Positions 37,325 to 47,068 of a stretch of DNA of 64,000 bases are shown here, piece after piece. The translations under genes were made by a program, and so were the position numbers. Source of the DNA: a virus; the IMG/VR virus record IMGVR_UViG_3300018429_000002, positions 1 through 64,000 of that record. One strand, 5' to 3'. Position 1 is the stretch's first letter; each line of letters starts with the position of its first letter. The notes under the pieces were generated by a model. That model made no database searches. It was not told the DNA's origin and saw only the letters and a list, made by a program, of their open reading frames with translations.

Positions 37325-40300
37325 TGGCTATTACAATCCCAACAGCAGATCCACGCGAGAGTGGCAGCGCGTTCATGCCTCAACTGCGAGCAGCGTTTGA
37401 TGCCGCCTACGTCGCCTCGGGCGCTATTTACAACGTCACCGTGTATGGCGCTCTTGGTGATGCAATCGAGATCGTTGACGCCTCAATAACTTCCGGCACT
37501 CCCGATCTGGAATCTCTAAGCAGCACATTCACCGATGCAGAGATCGGTAAATCAATCAGCGTGCGCGGAGCGGGAACGGCAGGAGCCACGTTACGCGAAA
37601 CTATTATTGCCGTTCCTTCGCCTACTGAGTTAACGCTTTCCGGGAATGCTGTGACTACCGTTTCCGCTGAACAGGCAGTTTACGGAACAGACGATCTAGC
37701 TGCGTTCATTGCTGCGAAGAGTGCTGCCGTTGCGGAAGGCGGGGGAACTGTGATCGTCCCTGCTGGGTTCTATTACCTCTCTGGACAAATTCCGTGTGAT
37801 GGAACAGTCGCTTTCAAGGGGACGGGCTACAGTGAGATGTCAACCGTAGGCGTCGCCGCCTTATGGGGCTCCCGACTCTACATCGGTTTTGAGGTTGCAA
37901 CTGCTGATTCGCTTTTTTACGTCACCGCTCAAGGTGTCGAGATTGAGGGTCTGGAGTTCTACTGCACGCAAAATCAGACAACTGCCCTGACAACTCCCTG
38001 GTCTATCTTTGCCTACCGCGTTCCCTTTGCAGACGTTGGTGGAGACGGTCTCAAGGCTCGCAATCTCATGATCCGAAACTTGAGTCATGGAATCAAAGTC
38101 TCAGCGGACAGATGCGTTCTGGATCTCATCTATGGACAGCCAATGGTACTGGGAATTTATCTGGACGGTGTTTACGATTCCGCGAAAGTCACAAGAGTGC
38201 ATTGGTGGACCTACTGGGCAGGCTTGGCAGTGAGCTACACGTTAGCCAACTGTACTGGCTTACTGCTGGGTCGCGTTGATCATCCTTCAGTATCAGATTA
38301 TTTCGCGTTCGGCTGTTTCAAGGGGATAGATTTTGAAGATAGCGCGGTAGGCGTTAATCCGTCTGGTTACACCACCAAAGGCCAGTTCTCAAACATCCGT
38401 TTGGATAATGTGCATTACGGCATTTACGCGGGCGGCAATGGTGAGGCGAGCTTTTCAAATCTTGTTATCTACTGCATCTCAGGTGTTGGAGATGCAACGA
38501 CCGGTTCAAGGGGAATCTGGATAAGGTCTACGTCGTTGGCAGTTTTCCAGATTACAGGCGGCGACTTCTTTAACTCTGACCTTGAGGCAATTCGGGCGGA
38601 CGCTGGATTCGTTGGATGGTCCACCGTTCTGATTCGAACATGGAACGAACTAAACAACGGTAGTACCGCATTCTACGGCGCATCGGGAGCAACGTTTAAT
38701 CCAGGTCCTACTAGTGCCGATCCTACGCTTGCAAATGGTGGCGCGGTCTATGGTGGCACTCCTTCACTAGCAGGGTTCAGAGCGCCAACCACACCAACAG
38801 CCACCGGCGGTCTCGGAACCATAACCCCCTTTTCACACATCAGCAGTCTGGCTGCAAATCTTGATGTGACCGCAGTGGGCACGTCTCGATTTGTGTTGCA
38901 CGATACGACCGACCCGCACGAGGTAAAAATCTCGCTTCAGAATGCCGGAGGTGTGTTTTTTGACATTGCCGGATCGTCAACGGTGGCAAATAATTTTACT
39001 GCCTTTCGTGTCGGGCTTACTCCATCAGCCTACAGTGGCATGACCGAGATGGCCCGCATTAACTCTACAGGGATGGGGATCGGAACTTCGATTCCTGCGT
39101 TTAACGCCAATCCCTCTACCTTTCTCGCTGTAGCCCGGTCTACCGCTGGTCAGTTTGGCGAGATTGGATTAGGAGGCAATGCCACGGGGACAACCGACAC
39201 GCTAGGCGCGTTGGGCTTTTACAATTCATCGCTGGCGACCGCAGACAAACGCAACGCGGCCATGGTTGGAATCAACGATGGTGCGGTTAACTCCGGCAAG
39301 TTGCAATTCTATACATGGGATGCAGGCTCTCCCGGCCTAGCGCTGACGATAGACAAAACGCTTCTGGTGAGCGTGGCCAGCGCTTTGGTTACTCCAATAT
39401 TCGCAGTCTCTGGATTGACCCCTGGGAGACTGCCGATCATCTCGACTGCGGGTCTCTTTGTTACCGACTCTGATTTGAGCTGGTCCGTTGATACTCTCAC
39501 GTCTACAAAGATTGTTGGCTCTACAAGTATTTCAACCCCATCACTGATAGCCGCTGCAAACCTTACCGCTGCACCCGTTGGTGATTGGATCTTCAATCCG
39601 GGCGGCAAGGATGTTAACCCGGCAGTTAACTATGACCTGAACCTTGGGGCGCTGGACAAGAAGTATCTAACCTTGCACGCTGCTGAATTGTGGGTTGAAA
39701 CTCTTGTTGCCCAGAACACTATCGCAACCATTGGGGGTAGGATTCTTGTTGGCCCAACGACGGTATTGACTTCCGATCTTGCAGCGGCTGGAACCTCGAT
39801 CATTGTCAAACACAATCAAATGGTTAGTGGCGATCGTGTCTACATGGAGGCTAACGGCAAAGTTGAATTCATGGCGATCACGTCTGGACCTTCAGGCGGC
39901 GGACCATACACTTACACCGTCACTCGCAACCTTGACGGCTCGGGCGCGAATGATTGGTTTGCTGGTGATGCCGTTTTCAACACAGGAACGACTGGAAATG
40001 GATTCATGGATTTGTACTCTGCGCGAGGAGTGAAGGCAGGGACGGAACTTGGCCCAACCATCGTAGGCAATGTCCGAAATTCGACAACCTATAACGACTG
40101 GTCAAGTCACTGGGCCATCGGCAACCTTGACGGACTTTATGGTTATTCAGGTACGGCTTTCGGTGCTGCGTTTGGAAAGTTCTCAACGACATCTTCATAC
40201 ATCACGATTGACTCGACAAATGGGTATCGAGCAATAAGTCAAAATGCGGTGCGTCTGCAAATCTCAGCAGCAGGTGTGATGACCCTGCGCGATTCTGCCG

Positions 40301-42258
40301 GGGTTGCAAAGATTACTTTAGACGCGGCTGCAGGGATGACCCTTGACGGCAAGATGCAGATGCTCGGATCAAGTTCTGCAATTGCTATCGGCGTTTTGCC
40401 TCCACTCAGTGCAGCAATCGGTACAGGGCTTTGGCAAGACCGCACGGGGCTCTATGGAATCCTCGGAGTTAAGCAAGTCGAGACTACAACCGTACTGGGA
40501 ACGGTGACGCTAAACGGTAACGCAGCGGTGACAGTCACCGCGGCAAGCATGGTCGGGTCGCCCTACGTGCTCAACGTGGCCGTGCTCAATGGTGATACCG
40601 CGACCGTCGTGGCGGGTAAGGTTCGTACAGCCTTGGGTCTCGACGCTACGGTGACCGCTTTCTTCACCGTGAGTGGCGCTGGCGCGGACGTGATACTTAC
40701 CGATCTTCATGGTCGTGCAAACGACGCGACGATGAACCTTCGGATCACTAACGGCACTTGTACGGGCTTGACTCTGGCGGATTCTGCAAACACCACAGCA
40801 GGATCGAATACGACGCAGGCGAAGCTAGACGCGGCGACGGGGGCAATTACAGCAGGGGGTGGAAACGTCGTCATGGACGCACTGGGGCTGTCAATCGTGT
40901 CTGGTTCTGGCGTGTCGAATGGAATTACATGGAGATCGTCAAACCTACCCATTGGCTCGATATATTCGTTTTATGCAAGCGGTACAGCGAGTTTTACTGT
41001 CGTGAGTTCTGCTCTGAAGGCCTCGGATACTACTGGAGCAGCAGAGGGTCGGTTTGAGATAACCAACGATGTAGGCAGCGGCGCTGTGTTTGGCGTCAGG
41101 GCATATGGCAGCGTCAGAGGAGCAGATCCGAATGTGGCGTTCGCCTATCTTGATCAATTCGGAAGCCCTACTTTCAAAGGATTCATCGTCGGGGCTACTA
41201 CAACCCCCATCTCCATGCTTGATGTGAGAGGGACAATCAGTGTTGGCCCTGCATTCACTGGGGTAACTCCCGGAATCTTGTGCAGAGACATAGCCGCGAA
41301 TTACTCAATTCTCGGGTTCTACCCGCAGTCTGGAACGAACGTAAACATGAGCTTCCAGATATTCCCTAAAGGGACGGGGCAGTCTGGGAATAGGGCACAG
41401 TTTACGGTATTCAATACGGATGGCGTGGCAGATTCAGCCAACATTGAATATTTGACCTTCCGCGCAACTGGAACGAGCTTTCTGGCCGCATCCGGGCAGG
41501 AAGGAACGGGTACACTTCGCCATGTAATCATTTCCGCTGGGGCTGCGTCGAGCGGTTCCCCAACGAATTCAAATCAACTTTATTTAGCGACAACCGGGAA
41601 TGTGAAGCTGTCAGGCTCAGCAGTCAGAGGCACAACGGAAGGAACCAACCACCTCGACATATTTGACGGGACAGCGCCAGTCGGAACGTTAACCAACGGT
41701 GTTTCACTCTACTCTGCCTCGGGTGAATTACGGTCGATGGATTCTGGAGGCACGTCAACCTTGCTGTCTCAACATGCCTCAGACGCACCCGAATGGATGC
41801 ACGACGATGACCCTACGCCGCCGAATATTAGTCGCGAGACAAACTGTTTTTCAGGCATTGTTCGGTTCATCAACTTTACTCGCCAAGCCCGATTGCAGCA
41901 ACTCGTGTTCGACGCGGAGCCGCTGCCTGCCGACCCTCAAAAACGGAAGATTATCCACGAGGAAAAATTCGCGGAATACAATGCGCGTCTCAATTTGCCA
42001 TCAAGTGATCCGCGATTTTTGGTAGTGGCTGATTGGGACGCGGATCAGGAGACGCATCGGATTAATCGCATAGCAGAACGCGCTGAATGGAGCGAATACA
42101 AAGCGGCATGGGAGCAATACGGCAGAGAGAATCCAGAGAAGGCACGGCCATTCCCGCATCCAGAACCGCAAGAACACGTCAAACGAGAAAAGCCTGACTG
42201 GCTAAAGAGAGGGAAAAATGACGAAACAGGAGAAGAAGAAAATGTCAGCACTCGGTGA
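37324..42258 (+). CDS. Tail spike with pectate-lyase-type beta-helix
   Basis: 1644 residues. Residues about 35-470 are a beta-helix of the pectate-lyase-3 type (YNVTVYGALGDAIEIVDASI, GGTVIVPAGFYYLSGQI), which in phages degrades capsule or binds glycans. The middle is built of repeated Gly/Thr/Ala-rich strands like long fibres. The last ~130 residues differ: charged helices (RKIIHEEKFAEYNARLN). The 3' end overlaps the next gene by 41 bases. Confidence 0.8.
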   Translation: MAITIPTADPRESGSAFMPQLRAAFDAAYVASGAIYNVTVYGALGDAIEIVDASITSGTPDLESLSSTFTDAEIGKSISVRGAGTAGATLRETIIAVPSPTELTLSGNAVTTVSAEQAVYGTDDLAAFIAAKSAAVAEGGGTVIVPAGFYYLSGQIPCDGTVAFKGTGYSEMSTVGVAALWGSRLYIGFEVATADSLFYVTAQGVEIEGLEFYCTQNQTTALTTPWSIFAYRVPFADVGGDGLKARNLMIRNLSHGIKVSADRCVLDLIYGQPMVLGIYLDGVYDSAKVTRVHWWTYWAGLAVSYTLANCTGLLLGRVDHPSVSDYFAFGCFKGIDFEDSAVGVNPSGYTTKGQFSNIRLDNVHYGIYAGGNGEASFSNLVIYCISGVGDATTGSRGIWIRSTSLAVFQITGGDFFNSDLEAIRADAGFVGWSTVLIRTWNELNNGSTAFYGASGATFNPGPTSADPTLANGGAVYGGTPSLAGFRAPTTPTATGGLGTITPFSHISSLAANLDVTAVGTSRFVLHDTTDPHEVKISLQNAGGVFFDIAGSSTVANNFTAFRVGLTPSAYSGMTEMARINSTGMGIGTSIPAFNANPSTFLAVARSTAGQFGEIGLGGNATGTTDTLGALGFYNSSLATADKRNAAMVGINDGAVNSGKLQFYTWDAGSPGLALTIDKTLLVSVASALVTPIFAVSGLTPGRLPIISTAGLFVTDSDLSWSVDTLTSTKIVGSTSISTPSLIAAANLTAAPVGDWIFNPGGKDVNPAVNYDLNLGALDKKYLTLHAAELWVETLVAQNTIATIGGRILVGPTTVLTSDLAAAGTSIIVKHNQMVSGDRVYMEANGKVEFMAITSGPSGGGPYTYTVTRNLDGSGANDWFAGDAVFNTGTTGNGFMDLYSARGVKAGTELGPTIVGNVRNSTTYNDWSSHWAIGNLDGLYGYSGTAFGAAFGKFSTTSSYITIDSTNGYRAISQNAVRLQISAAGVMTLRDSAGVAKITLDAAAGMTLDGKMQMLGSSSAIAIGVLPPLSAAIGTGLWQDRTGLYGILGVKQVETTTVLGTVTLNGNAAVTVTAASMVGSPYVLNVAVLNGDTATVVAGKVRTALGLDATVTAFFTVSGAGADVILTDLHGRANDATMNLRITNGTCTGLTLADSANTTAGSNTTQAKLDAATGAITAGGGNVVMDALGLSIVSGSGVSNGITWRSSNLPIGSIYSFYASGTASFTVVSSALKASDTTGAAEGRFEITNDVGSGAVFGVRAYGSVRGADPNVAFAYLDQFGSPTFKGFIVGATTTPISMLDVRGTISVGPAFTGVTPGILCRDIAANYSILGFYPQSGTNVNMSFQIFPKGTGQSGNRAQFTVFNTDGVADSANIEYLTFRATGTSFLAASGQEGTGTLRHVIISAGAASSGSPTNSNQLYLATTGNVKLSGSAVRGTTEGTNHLDIFDGTAPVGTLTNGVSLYSASGELRSMDSGGTSTLLSQHASDAPEWMHDDDPTPPNISRETNCFSGIVRFINFTRQARLQQLVFDAEPLPADPQKRKIIHEEKFAEYNARLNLPSSDPRFLVVADWDADQETHRINRIAERAEWSEYKAAWEQYGRENPEKARPFPHPEPQEHVKREKPDWLKRGKNDETGEEENVSTR

Positions 42259-42694
42259 TGAACTTCGAGCAATCGCGGCAAGGGTGGACAAGATGGCAGA
42301 ATCGCCCGTGACACCCTCGCCAGACCAAACCCCGGTCTCAGTACCCCCAGGACCGGAAACGCCAGCCACGCCTAATCCAGCGCCAAGGGACAATGCTCCT
42401 GCGTTGCCTGCTCAAGTATCGCTGTTGATAATCTCGGCATTGAGTGAGGCAAGGAAACTCCGAGGTGCGAGCCCGGTAATATCGAGACTCGAGGAACTCA
42501 AAGCCGCAACAAGCGATGAAAAGAGACGCGAGGCGATCCAAATAGCCTTGGGTGAGTCACAGTTGCTAAAAGAAGATCACCTCATTGACTCACGTGCACT
42601 CACGGCGATCCTTATGCAAATCTCTGCGTTGGTTGGGGGAAGTGACAGCGTGATTGTCGGTGATACGAATGTAGGTGGGGATATGGAAGCGTAA
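42218..42694 (+). CDS. Pro-rich linker protein after the spike
   Basis: 158 residues beginning inside the spike gene in another frame. Charged start (TKQEKKKMSALGDELRAIAA), Pro/Thr linker (PSPDQTPVSVPPGPETPATP), helical C-terminal half with SVIVGDTNVGGDMEA at the end. Could be a spike chaperone or fibre-associated protein. Translationally coupled. Confidence 0.6.
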   Translation: MTKQEKKKMSALGDELRAIAARVDKMAESPVTPSPDQTPVSVPPGPETPATPNPAPRDNAPALPAQVSLLIISALSEARKLRGASPVISRLEELKAATSDEKRREAIQIALGESQLLKEDHLIDSRALTAILMQISALVGGSDSVIVGDTNVGGDMEA

Positions 42695-43224
42695 TGGGGC
42701 GTGAATCTCGAAGGAATCAGAAAGGTAAAAAGATAATGGGAAAGATTTGTTTGACGCAAGTTGTGAAAGATCTAGACGGCCAACCAATGACGGTTGAACA
42801 GACGGGACTGCCTGCGGTGGTTCTGGAGAAAGACCTACAGACGTTAGAGCCGGATAATATTCCCAAATACGTAACCAGGGGCGGTCTGTGTTTTCTGAAA
42901 AAAGAGTTCGAGAAGTCTCTGCTTTTCCGGCACGTTCTCACCGGAGCACTTTTGCACCGGGTAGAAGAAGAGGATAAGACTCTTTCCAACGAGGCTTTGA
43001 TGGAGCGCGTGATGCTCGCTCAGAAAGTCCATGAAGCGGAGTCGTTTTCATTTACCGCTGAACAGATCGTCCTGCTCAAGAAGTTGGTAAACCGAAGGTG
43101 GGCACCGGCCAATTTGCTGATCGTTGGTCGAGCATTTGAAATGCTTGAGCCAAAGGAAGAAGAGGAGGCTATCCCAAGGAACGGACACTTACCAGAGAGA
43201 GAGCGAGAGCAAGTGACGGTTTAG
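42694..43224 (+). CDS. Phage hypothetical protein at end of late operon
   Basis: 176 residues from ATG 42694 (TAATG overlap; ATG 42736 is an alternative start giving MGKICLTQVVKDLDGQPM). It resembles small regulatory or structural proteins with a helical C-terminus (AEQIVLLKKLVNRRWAPANL). Last late gene; converges on the leftward operon with 11 bases between stops and no clear terminator. Confidence 0.65.
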   Translation: MGRESRRNQKGKKIMGKICLTQVVKDLDGQPMTVEQTGLPAVVLEKDLQTLEPDNIPKYVTRGGLCFLKKEFEKSLLFRHVLTGALLHRVEEEDKTLSNEALMERVMLAQKVHEAESFSFTAEQIVLLKKLVNRRWAPANLLIVGRAFEMLEPKEEEEAIPRNGHLPEREREQVTV

Positions 43225-43235
43225 AGGTTCAGGAT

Positions 43236-43463
43236 TCATGGAAGACGCCTGACCTGCAGCGGTTTAACTTCGCACCATCCGTCCTTCTTCGCTTTAGCAT
43301 AGGTGTCGTAACCGTAGTTTTTAGCAGCTCGCTGCTTGGCTTCTTTGATTGACGTAAACGCTAAGATCGCAATACCGCCATCGTCTACATTTGACAGAAG
43401 TTCGCGTAGCCAATCGCCCCTATTGTTGTTCTCGTCTTTGCACCAAATGCCGTAGAGATTCAT
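43236..43463 (-). CDS. Early-left protein, 75 residues
   Basis: ATG at 43463 with AAGGTTGAGGAT upstream; an earlier in-frame ATG at 43499 would include that site. NLYGIWCKDENNNRGDWLRE and AILAFTSIKEAKQRAAKNYG resemble small single-domain phage proteins with an alpha/beta fold. Distal gene of the leftward operon. Confidence 0.65.
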   Translation of the reverse strand: MNLYGIWCKDENNNRGDWLRELLSNVDDGGIAILAFTSIKEAKQRAAKNYGYDTYAKAKKDGWCEVKPLQVRRLP

Positions 43464-43537
43464 ATCCTCAACCTTTCCCAGACGGCGTTTCGCCGTCACG
43501 ACCTAGCAGATTAGTATCCTTGGTTCTACTGCTTTGG

Positions 43538-44152
43538 TTAACTTAAATCCTGATTCTCTTCTTCTACTCCACCGGGGCGAGTAAGTAGAGCGCCGATTGC
43601 TTCCAACGCGTCTGAGTACGCAGAGTTGTCGTCACTGAACCGCACGCTGTTAGCTGCATTCAGAGCGGCTTGCACTCCTGCTATATAGTCAGCCGACAAA
43701 GATTCGGAGTCAGTGAGATGCGGAACAGAACCATCCGGCGTAGATGCTCGGTCGTTGCCGCCAAGGGCGGTCTGGGTATGTAGTCTGTGAATCTCAGGAA
43801 GTCCGCAGTTACCGCACAGTTTCTTATCGTTTATCATCCATTCCGGAGGTTCAGGGGTGAACCCATGCGGAGCTATTTGGTTCACCGCTTCGCGGGTGTT
43901 GGTACGGGGATCGGAGGCGATCGCCCTCAGCGCTCCGTCATACCCATTGACAGATGCGCACACCCAGTCAGCCAATGACGCGCCTTCCATGAACCACAGT
44001 CGTCTGCCGTTGGCCGACATAATGTCGTACTCGCCGGGTGCGGTTCGAACGGCGGTAAGCGGTAAGTAGTCATCAAAGGATTCGCCGTTTCGGTTAACCT
44101 CATTGTCTTGACGATCCGTGCTCGTGGGCTTACTGGGTTCTACATTCTTCAT
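43538..44152 (-). CDS. Early-left zinc-motif protein (204 residues)
   Basis: A disordered polar N-terminus (NVEPSKPTSTDRQDNEVNRN) leads to a domain with GASLADWVCASVNGYDGALR and KKLCGNCGLPEIHRLHTQT (C-x2-CG-x6-H). The C-terminal helix is acidic. No family assigned. Follows 44165-45250 in the operon. Confidence 0.65.
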   Translation of the reverse strand: MKNVEPSKPTSTDRQDNEVNRNGESFDDYLPLTAVRTAPGEYDIMSANGRRLWFMEGASLADWVCASVNGYDGALRAIASDPRTNTREAVNQIAPHGFTPEPPEWMINDKKLCGNCGLPEIHRLHTQTALGGNDRASTPDGSVPHLTDSESLSADYIAGVQAALNAANSVRFSDDNSAYSDALEAIGALLTRPGGVEEENQDLS

Positions 44153-44164
44153 TTCCCCTAACTC

Positions 44165-45250
44165 CTAATCTCGATCTACTGTTTTGGGGGACGGAGGCGC
44201 GGGTAGTGGCAGCCCCAAGGCGATTAGCAGAAATCTGAGATGATCACACGCGCTCTTATATCTAGCGTTTACTATCGACGCTGACGTGGTAGGAGATCGG
44301 CTCCATAGGTCGAGGTCGAACTTAATACCTTCAAGTGACGCTTGCCACGCATCGGGCGGGGAGGAGTCTGCAAATGCTTCCATTGCCCATTCCAACCCCT
44401 TTAGTACGACTTCGCGCTGCTCTGGCGGTCGAAGGTCGGGAGCGCAGGCAATGAAATTAGCAGCGGCCCATAACACCGTTTCGAGGGTAAGATTCTCCGC
44501 ATCCACAGCTAGATTGTCTTTGGAACCCTCAACCGCGTCCTTCCCCGGTACGGCGTCTTTACCTGAATTCTTCTGCTCCTGCTCTCCTCCTTCTTGACTG
44601 GGAGGGACTTGAGGGAATTCACATTTGCAACTGCAGTAGACGAGGCTTCCTCCTGGATCTCGACGTACCGTCGTGCACTTGCCGAGAGAGTCACGACTAT
44701 CCTTATCGCCACACTTTACACAGACAGGGGCTTGCTGCTCTTTAGCGTGATGGTGGCAACCACACCCATCGTGTGAATCTCCGTTCCCTGCCCTGGCCCA
44801 GCATTCAGACGTGCAGGGAGTGACTTGCTGCTCTTGCTTGTCCTGAAGGGCGTCACGTAATTCATGGATCTCATCCTCAAGACCCTTTCGCGCCTCAAGG
44901 TATCCTCCGGTTAACAGTGTCCGGTATTCCCGACAGCCCACGTGGGGACAATCAGCGAACCTGTAGGTCTCCGGTGAGTGATACTGCCCGTGAAGCAGCA
45001 CCGCAGCGGAATACAGTGCGTCTCGCATTTGAGACACGTTAGCGGCAATTTTCCGTCTGGGTTCCCACGGATGTTCCTGAGAACGCGGAGTTGGGGCTTG
45101 CTGCTCTGGAGGAAAACAGTGCGAGAGAATGATCACCTGAATCTCCGCTGCTGTTGCTTGCCAAGCCTCCCTATCGTCGGACGGAAAGGGCCGGGCAATA
45201 ATCGCCTCAGCCGCCGCTCGTGCTAGTTCAATCTGTTGTGGTGTAGGCAT
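44165..45250 (-). CDS. Cys/His-rich early-left protein (361 residues)
   Basis: N-terminal helix (PTPQQIELARAAAEAIIA). The middle is dense in Cys and His: CTSECWARAGNGDSHDGCGC, CVKCGDKDSRDSLGKC and YCSCKCEF, likely several zinc sites. C-terminal 120 residues helical (VLWAAANFIACAPDLRPPEQ). Starts with the same five codons' meaning (MPTPQQ) as the micro-ORF at 45420. Function unknown. Confidence 0.65.
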   Translation of the reverse strand: MPTPQQIELARAAAEAIIARPFPSDDREAWQATAAEIQVIILSHCFPPEQQAPTPRSQEHPWEPRRKIAANVSQMRDALYSAAVLLHGQYHSPETYRFADCPHVGCREYRTLLTGGYLEARKGLEDEIHELRDALQDKQEQQVTPCTSECWARAGNGDSHDGCGCHHHAKEQQAPVCVKCGDKDSRDSLGKCTTVRRDPGGSLVYCSCKCEFPQVPPSQEGGEQEQKNSGKDAVPGKDAVEGSKDNLAVDAENLTLETVLWAAANFIACAPDLRPPEQREVVLKGLEWAMEAFADSSPPDAWQASLEGIKFDLDLWSRSPTTSASIVNARYKSACDHLRFLLIALGLPLPAPPSPKTVDRD

Positions 45251-45423
45251 TACAATTCGCCCTTCGTATCAAGAAAGTCTTCAATGGTGGCCTGGATCTC
45301 GTTTGCTAGTCGCTCTGCTACATCGCGCTGGTCTTCCGTTATTAAGCCGAGAAACCACTTCTCATTGGTTAGAAACTCGTCCGCCAGAGCGCGGCATTTT
45401 ACGTCATGTGTTTTCACAGTCAC
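45250..45423 (-). CDS. 57-residue early-left protein
   Basis: GTG start (complement 45421-45423) with GGAGGTAAGAAA. Helical: AERLANEIQATIEDFLDTKG. TAATG overlap with the next gene. Preceded by an 11-codon ORF whose TGA overlaps the GTG. Confidence 0.6.
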   Translation of the reverse strand: MTVKTHDVKCRALADEFLTNEKWFLGLITEDQRDVAERLANEIQATIEDFLDTKGEL

Positions 45424-45455
45424 TTTCTTACCTCCGCTTGTTGTGGTGTTGGCAT
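45420..45455 (-). CDS. 11-codon relay ORF
   Basis: MPTPQQAEVRK, starting in TAATG with the stop of the zinc-finger gene and ending in GTGA with the next start. Its own codons carry the GGAGGT ribosome site of the next gene. Its first six residues equal those of the 44165-45250 protein, suggesting a decayed duplicate reused as a relay. Confidence 0.4.
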   Translation of the reverse strand: MPTPQQAEVRK

Positions 45456-45604
45456 TACTTTTTCTTCTTTCGCTGAATCTGACGATTGCCGATCTGATTC
45501 CAGCAAGTTCCGTGATAGTCGCCTTTCGGGCCCGAAACGTACTCGTCTCGAATCGTCTTACCGCAGACCTCGCATACTAACCGGCTCTCTTGTGGCGTAT
45601 TCAT
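45455..45604 (-). CDS. Small zinc-finger protein (49 residues)
   Basis: CEVCGKTIRDEYVSGPKGDY, then HGTCW gives C-x2-C ... H-x2-C, with a Lys-rich end (QIQRKKKK). Probably binds nucleic acid. Overlaps the 45558-45743 ORF by 47 bases. Confidence 0.6.
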   Translation of the reverse strand: MNTPQESRLVCEVCGKTIRDEYVSGPKGDYHGTCWNQIGNRQIQRKKKK

Positions 45605-45743
45605 TACTTTTCCTTTGTTCCGAGATGGACCAGCCAGCGGTATTCGTCAGACGGCTGTTGTAATACCAGCGAAAAGTAATTCGATAGCGCCACTCTTCCG
45701 GTACCTCCCAGAGAAAATCAAAAATCTCAGATTCAATGCTCAC
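45558..45743 (-). CDS. 61-residue early-left protein
   Basis: GTG overlapping the HNH stop (GTGA). IFDFLWEVPEEWRYRITFRW then YYNSRLTNTAGWSISEQRK is a plausible small beta domain. The last 15 residues overlap the zinc-finger gene in another frame, so the end may be non-essential or frame-altered. Confidence 0.5.
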   Translation of the reverse strand: MSIESEIFDFLWEVPEEWRYRITFRWYYNSRLTNTAGWSISEQRKSNEYATREPVSMRGLR

Positions 45744-46270
45744 GACTTCCCATCCTTTGCTGCCTCAATGTCAGGAAAATTTAGCCATGCAAATTCCCCA
45801 AAGAATTCCCTAGCTTTTACGTCGTATGCTCGGGCGGCCTCTTCTGCGGTTTTGAAATACCCTATGCAACTATATTTGTAGTTGTGGCGGATTTGCGCTG
45901 CCCAGCAGTATTTACGGCCAGCAAATGCAGGATTGTGCTTTCGGTAAACCCCTTTAAAACCCGAAGTGTTATCACTACGCAAAGACCTATTTGCGGCGTT
46001 CCCACACCGAGTAGCCAACCGAAGATTGCTCCTACGGCAATCTAGTCCGTTTCTGTTTTTGTGGTCTACATGGAAGCCTGAAGGCGCGGAAAGTATAACT
46101 TGATGTAGTCTAATCATAGTCCGCTTGCCACTCATGGTCACAGTGCGAGATGCGTACCAAGTGCGGCCAGTACACGAAAGAGAAGCCTGCCACTTGTATT
46201 TAGCGACGCTCTCGTAATCCTCATCATCAACCAGCGCCACTTGACCTTTAGTTAGTTTAATTTCTTTCAC
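45740..46270 (-). CDS. HNH homing endonuclease with AP2 domain
   Basis: 176 residues from GTG. HVDHKNRNGLDCRRSNLRLA (residues ~67-86) is the HNH core; NTSGFKGVYRKHN and WAAQIRHNYKYSCIGYFKTA form an AP2-type DNA-binding domain. Free-standing mobile endonucleases of this type spread between phages. The start overlaps the stop of an 11-codon ORF. Confidence 0.85.
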   Translation of the reverse strand: MKEIKLTKGQVALVDDEDYESVAKYKWQASLSCTGRTWYASRTVTMSGKRTMIRLHQVILSAPSGFHVDHKNRNGLDCRRSNLRLATRCGNAANRSLRSDNTSGFKGVYRKHNPAFAGRKYCWAAQIRHNYKYSCIGYFKTAEEAARAYDVKAREFFGEFAWLNFPDIEAAKDGKS

Positions 46271-46302
46271 CTTGTTATTACCTTGCTGGCTATATTGCTC
46301 AT
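46267..46302 (-). CDS. 11-codon leader ORF of the HNH gene
   Basis: MSNIASKVITR with a strong site (GAGGAGCTAATC); its TGA overlaps the HNH GTG. It appears to deliver ribosomes to a start lacking its own site. Confidence 0.4.
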   Translation of the reverse strand: MSNIASKVITR

Positions 46303-46304
46303 GA

Positions 46305-46667
46305 TTAGCTCCTCAAGTTGGCTAGTGCGGCCAGCGCAGCCCGTAACGCCTTCCGTTCTGTCCAGCCTTCGGGGAAGTCGCCCTTATGCCTATCGCAGGC
46401 TTCCCAGCGGGTTTCAGGGTCGTCCCATCTATCCCAGAGCGCAACGTTTTCACAGTCGTCACAGCCACCGGATTCATCAACTACCAACGCTGCCAGCGTT
46501 ACCGTCGACTTCCGCTCCTCTGCCCTCACCGATGCTTCCCTGGCATCCAGTGCGGCGACTATCGCGTCTCCAAGTTGCTTAACGTGTGACGTTGGGCCTA
46601 TGTACCCTGCGGCTTTCGCAAAGTCGGCCAATAACCTGTTCACCGTTTTCTTGTTCTGGTCACTCAT
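46305..46667 (-). CDS. Early-left protein with Cys cluster (120 residues)
   Basis: Helical N-terminal half (VKQLGDAIVAALDAREASVR). CDDCENVALWDRWDDPETRW followed by CDRHKGDFPEGW gives C-x2-C ... C-x2-H, a zinc-ribbon-like part. C-terminal helix RKALRAALAALANLR. Orphan. Confidence 0.65.
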   Translation of the reverse strand: MSDQNKKTVNRLLADFAKAAGYIGPTSHVKQLGDAIVAALDAREASVRAEERKSTVTLAALVVDESGGCDDCENVALWDRWDDPETRWEACDRHKGDFPEGWTERKALRAALAALANLRS

Positions 46668-46672
46668 TTCAT

Positions 46673-47068
46673 TTACACCCTTCCACTTCTCTCGTAATCC
46701 AATATCCTTGCCTCTAGTCGCTCCACCTCTGCCCTCGCCTCAGTAAGTTTGATAGACAGCGCCTCTGCCTTCGTTTCTAGTCGGACCGTGTGGGCGTGTT
46801 GATTCTTTCGTTCCGCAAGTATCTGGGCTTGGCTTTCTTCCAGTGCGGTTAATAAAAAGTCTATGTCCGCGGGAGCGTGAGCAATGAACTCCGAGTTGTC
46901 CCTGTCGAACGTATCTGCGTAGCCTGTGGCCGCAACCATCATTGAGCCTCGTCTTTGTACGGCCCACACGGTATGCCCTCTACCGCTCACGTGCTGGTAT
47001 TCCCATGCACCTTCCGTAATCTTCGCCAGCCGTGCCTCTATCTCTGCTATCTGGTCTGATTTAGTCAT
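46673..47068 (-). CDS. Ead/Ea22-like early protein
   Basis: 131 residues. IEARLAKITEGAWEYQHVSG, then NSEFIAHAPADIDFLLTALE matches a frequent early phage protein pattern (lead helix, W, then F-I-A-x-A-x-x-D-x-x-x-L-L). The C-terminal coiled coil follows. Function unknown even in relatives. Confidence 0.65.
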   Translation of the reverse strand: MTKSDQIAEIEARLAKITEGAWEYQHVSGRGHTVWAVQRRGSMMVAATGYADTFDRDNSEFIAHAPADIDFLLTALEESQAQILAERKNQHAHTVRLETKAEALSIKLTEARAEVERLEARILDYERSGRV

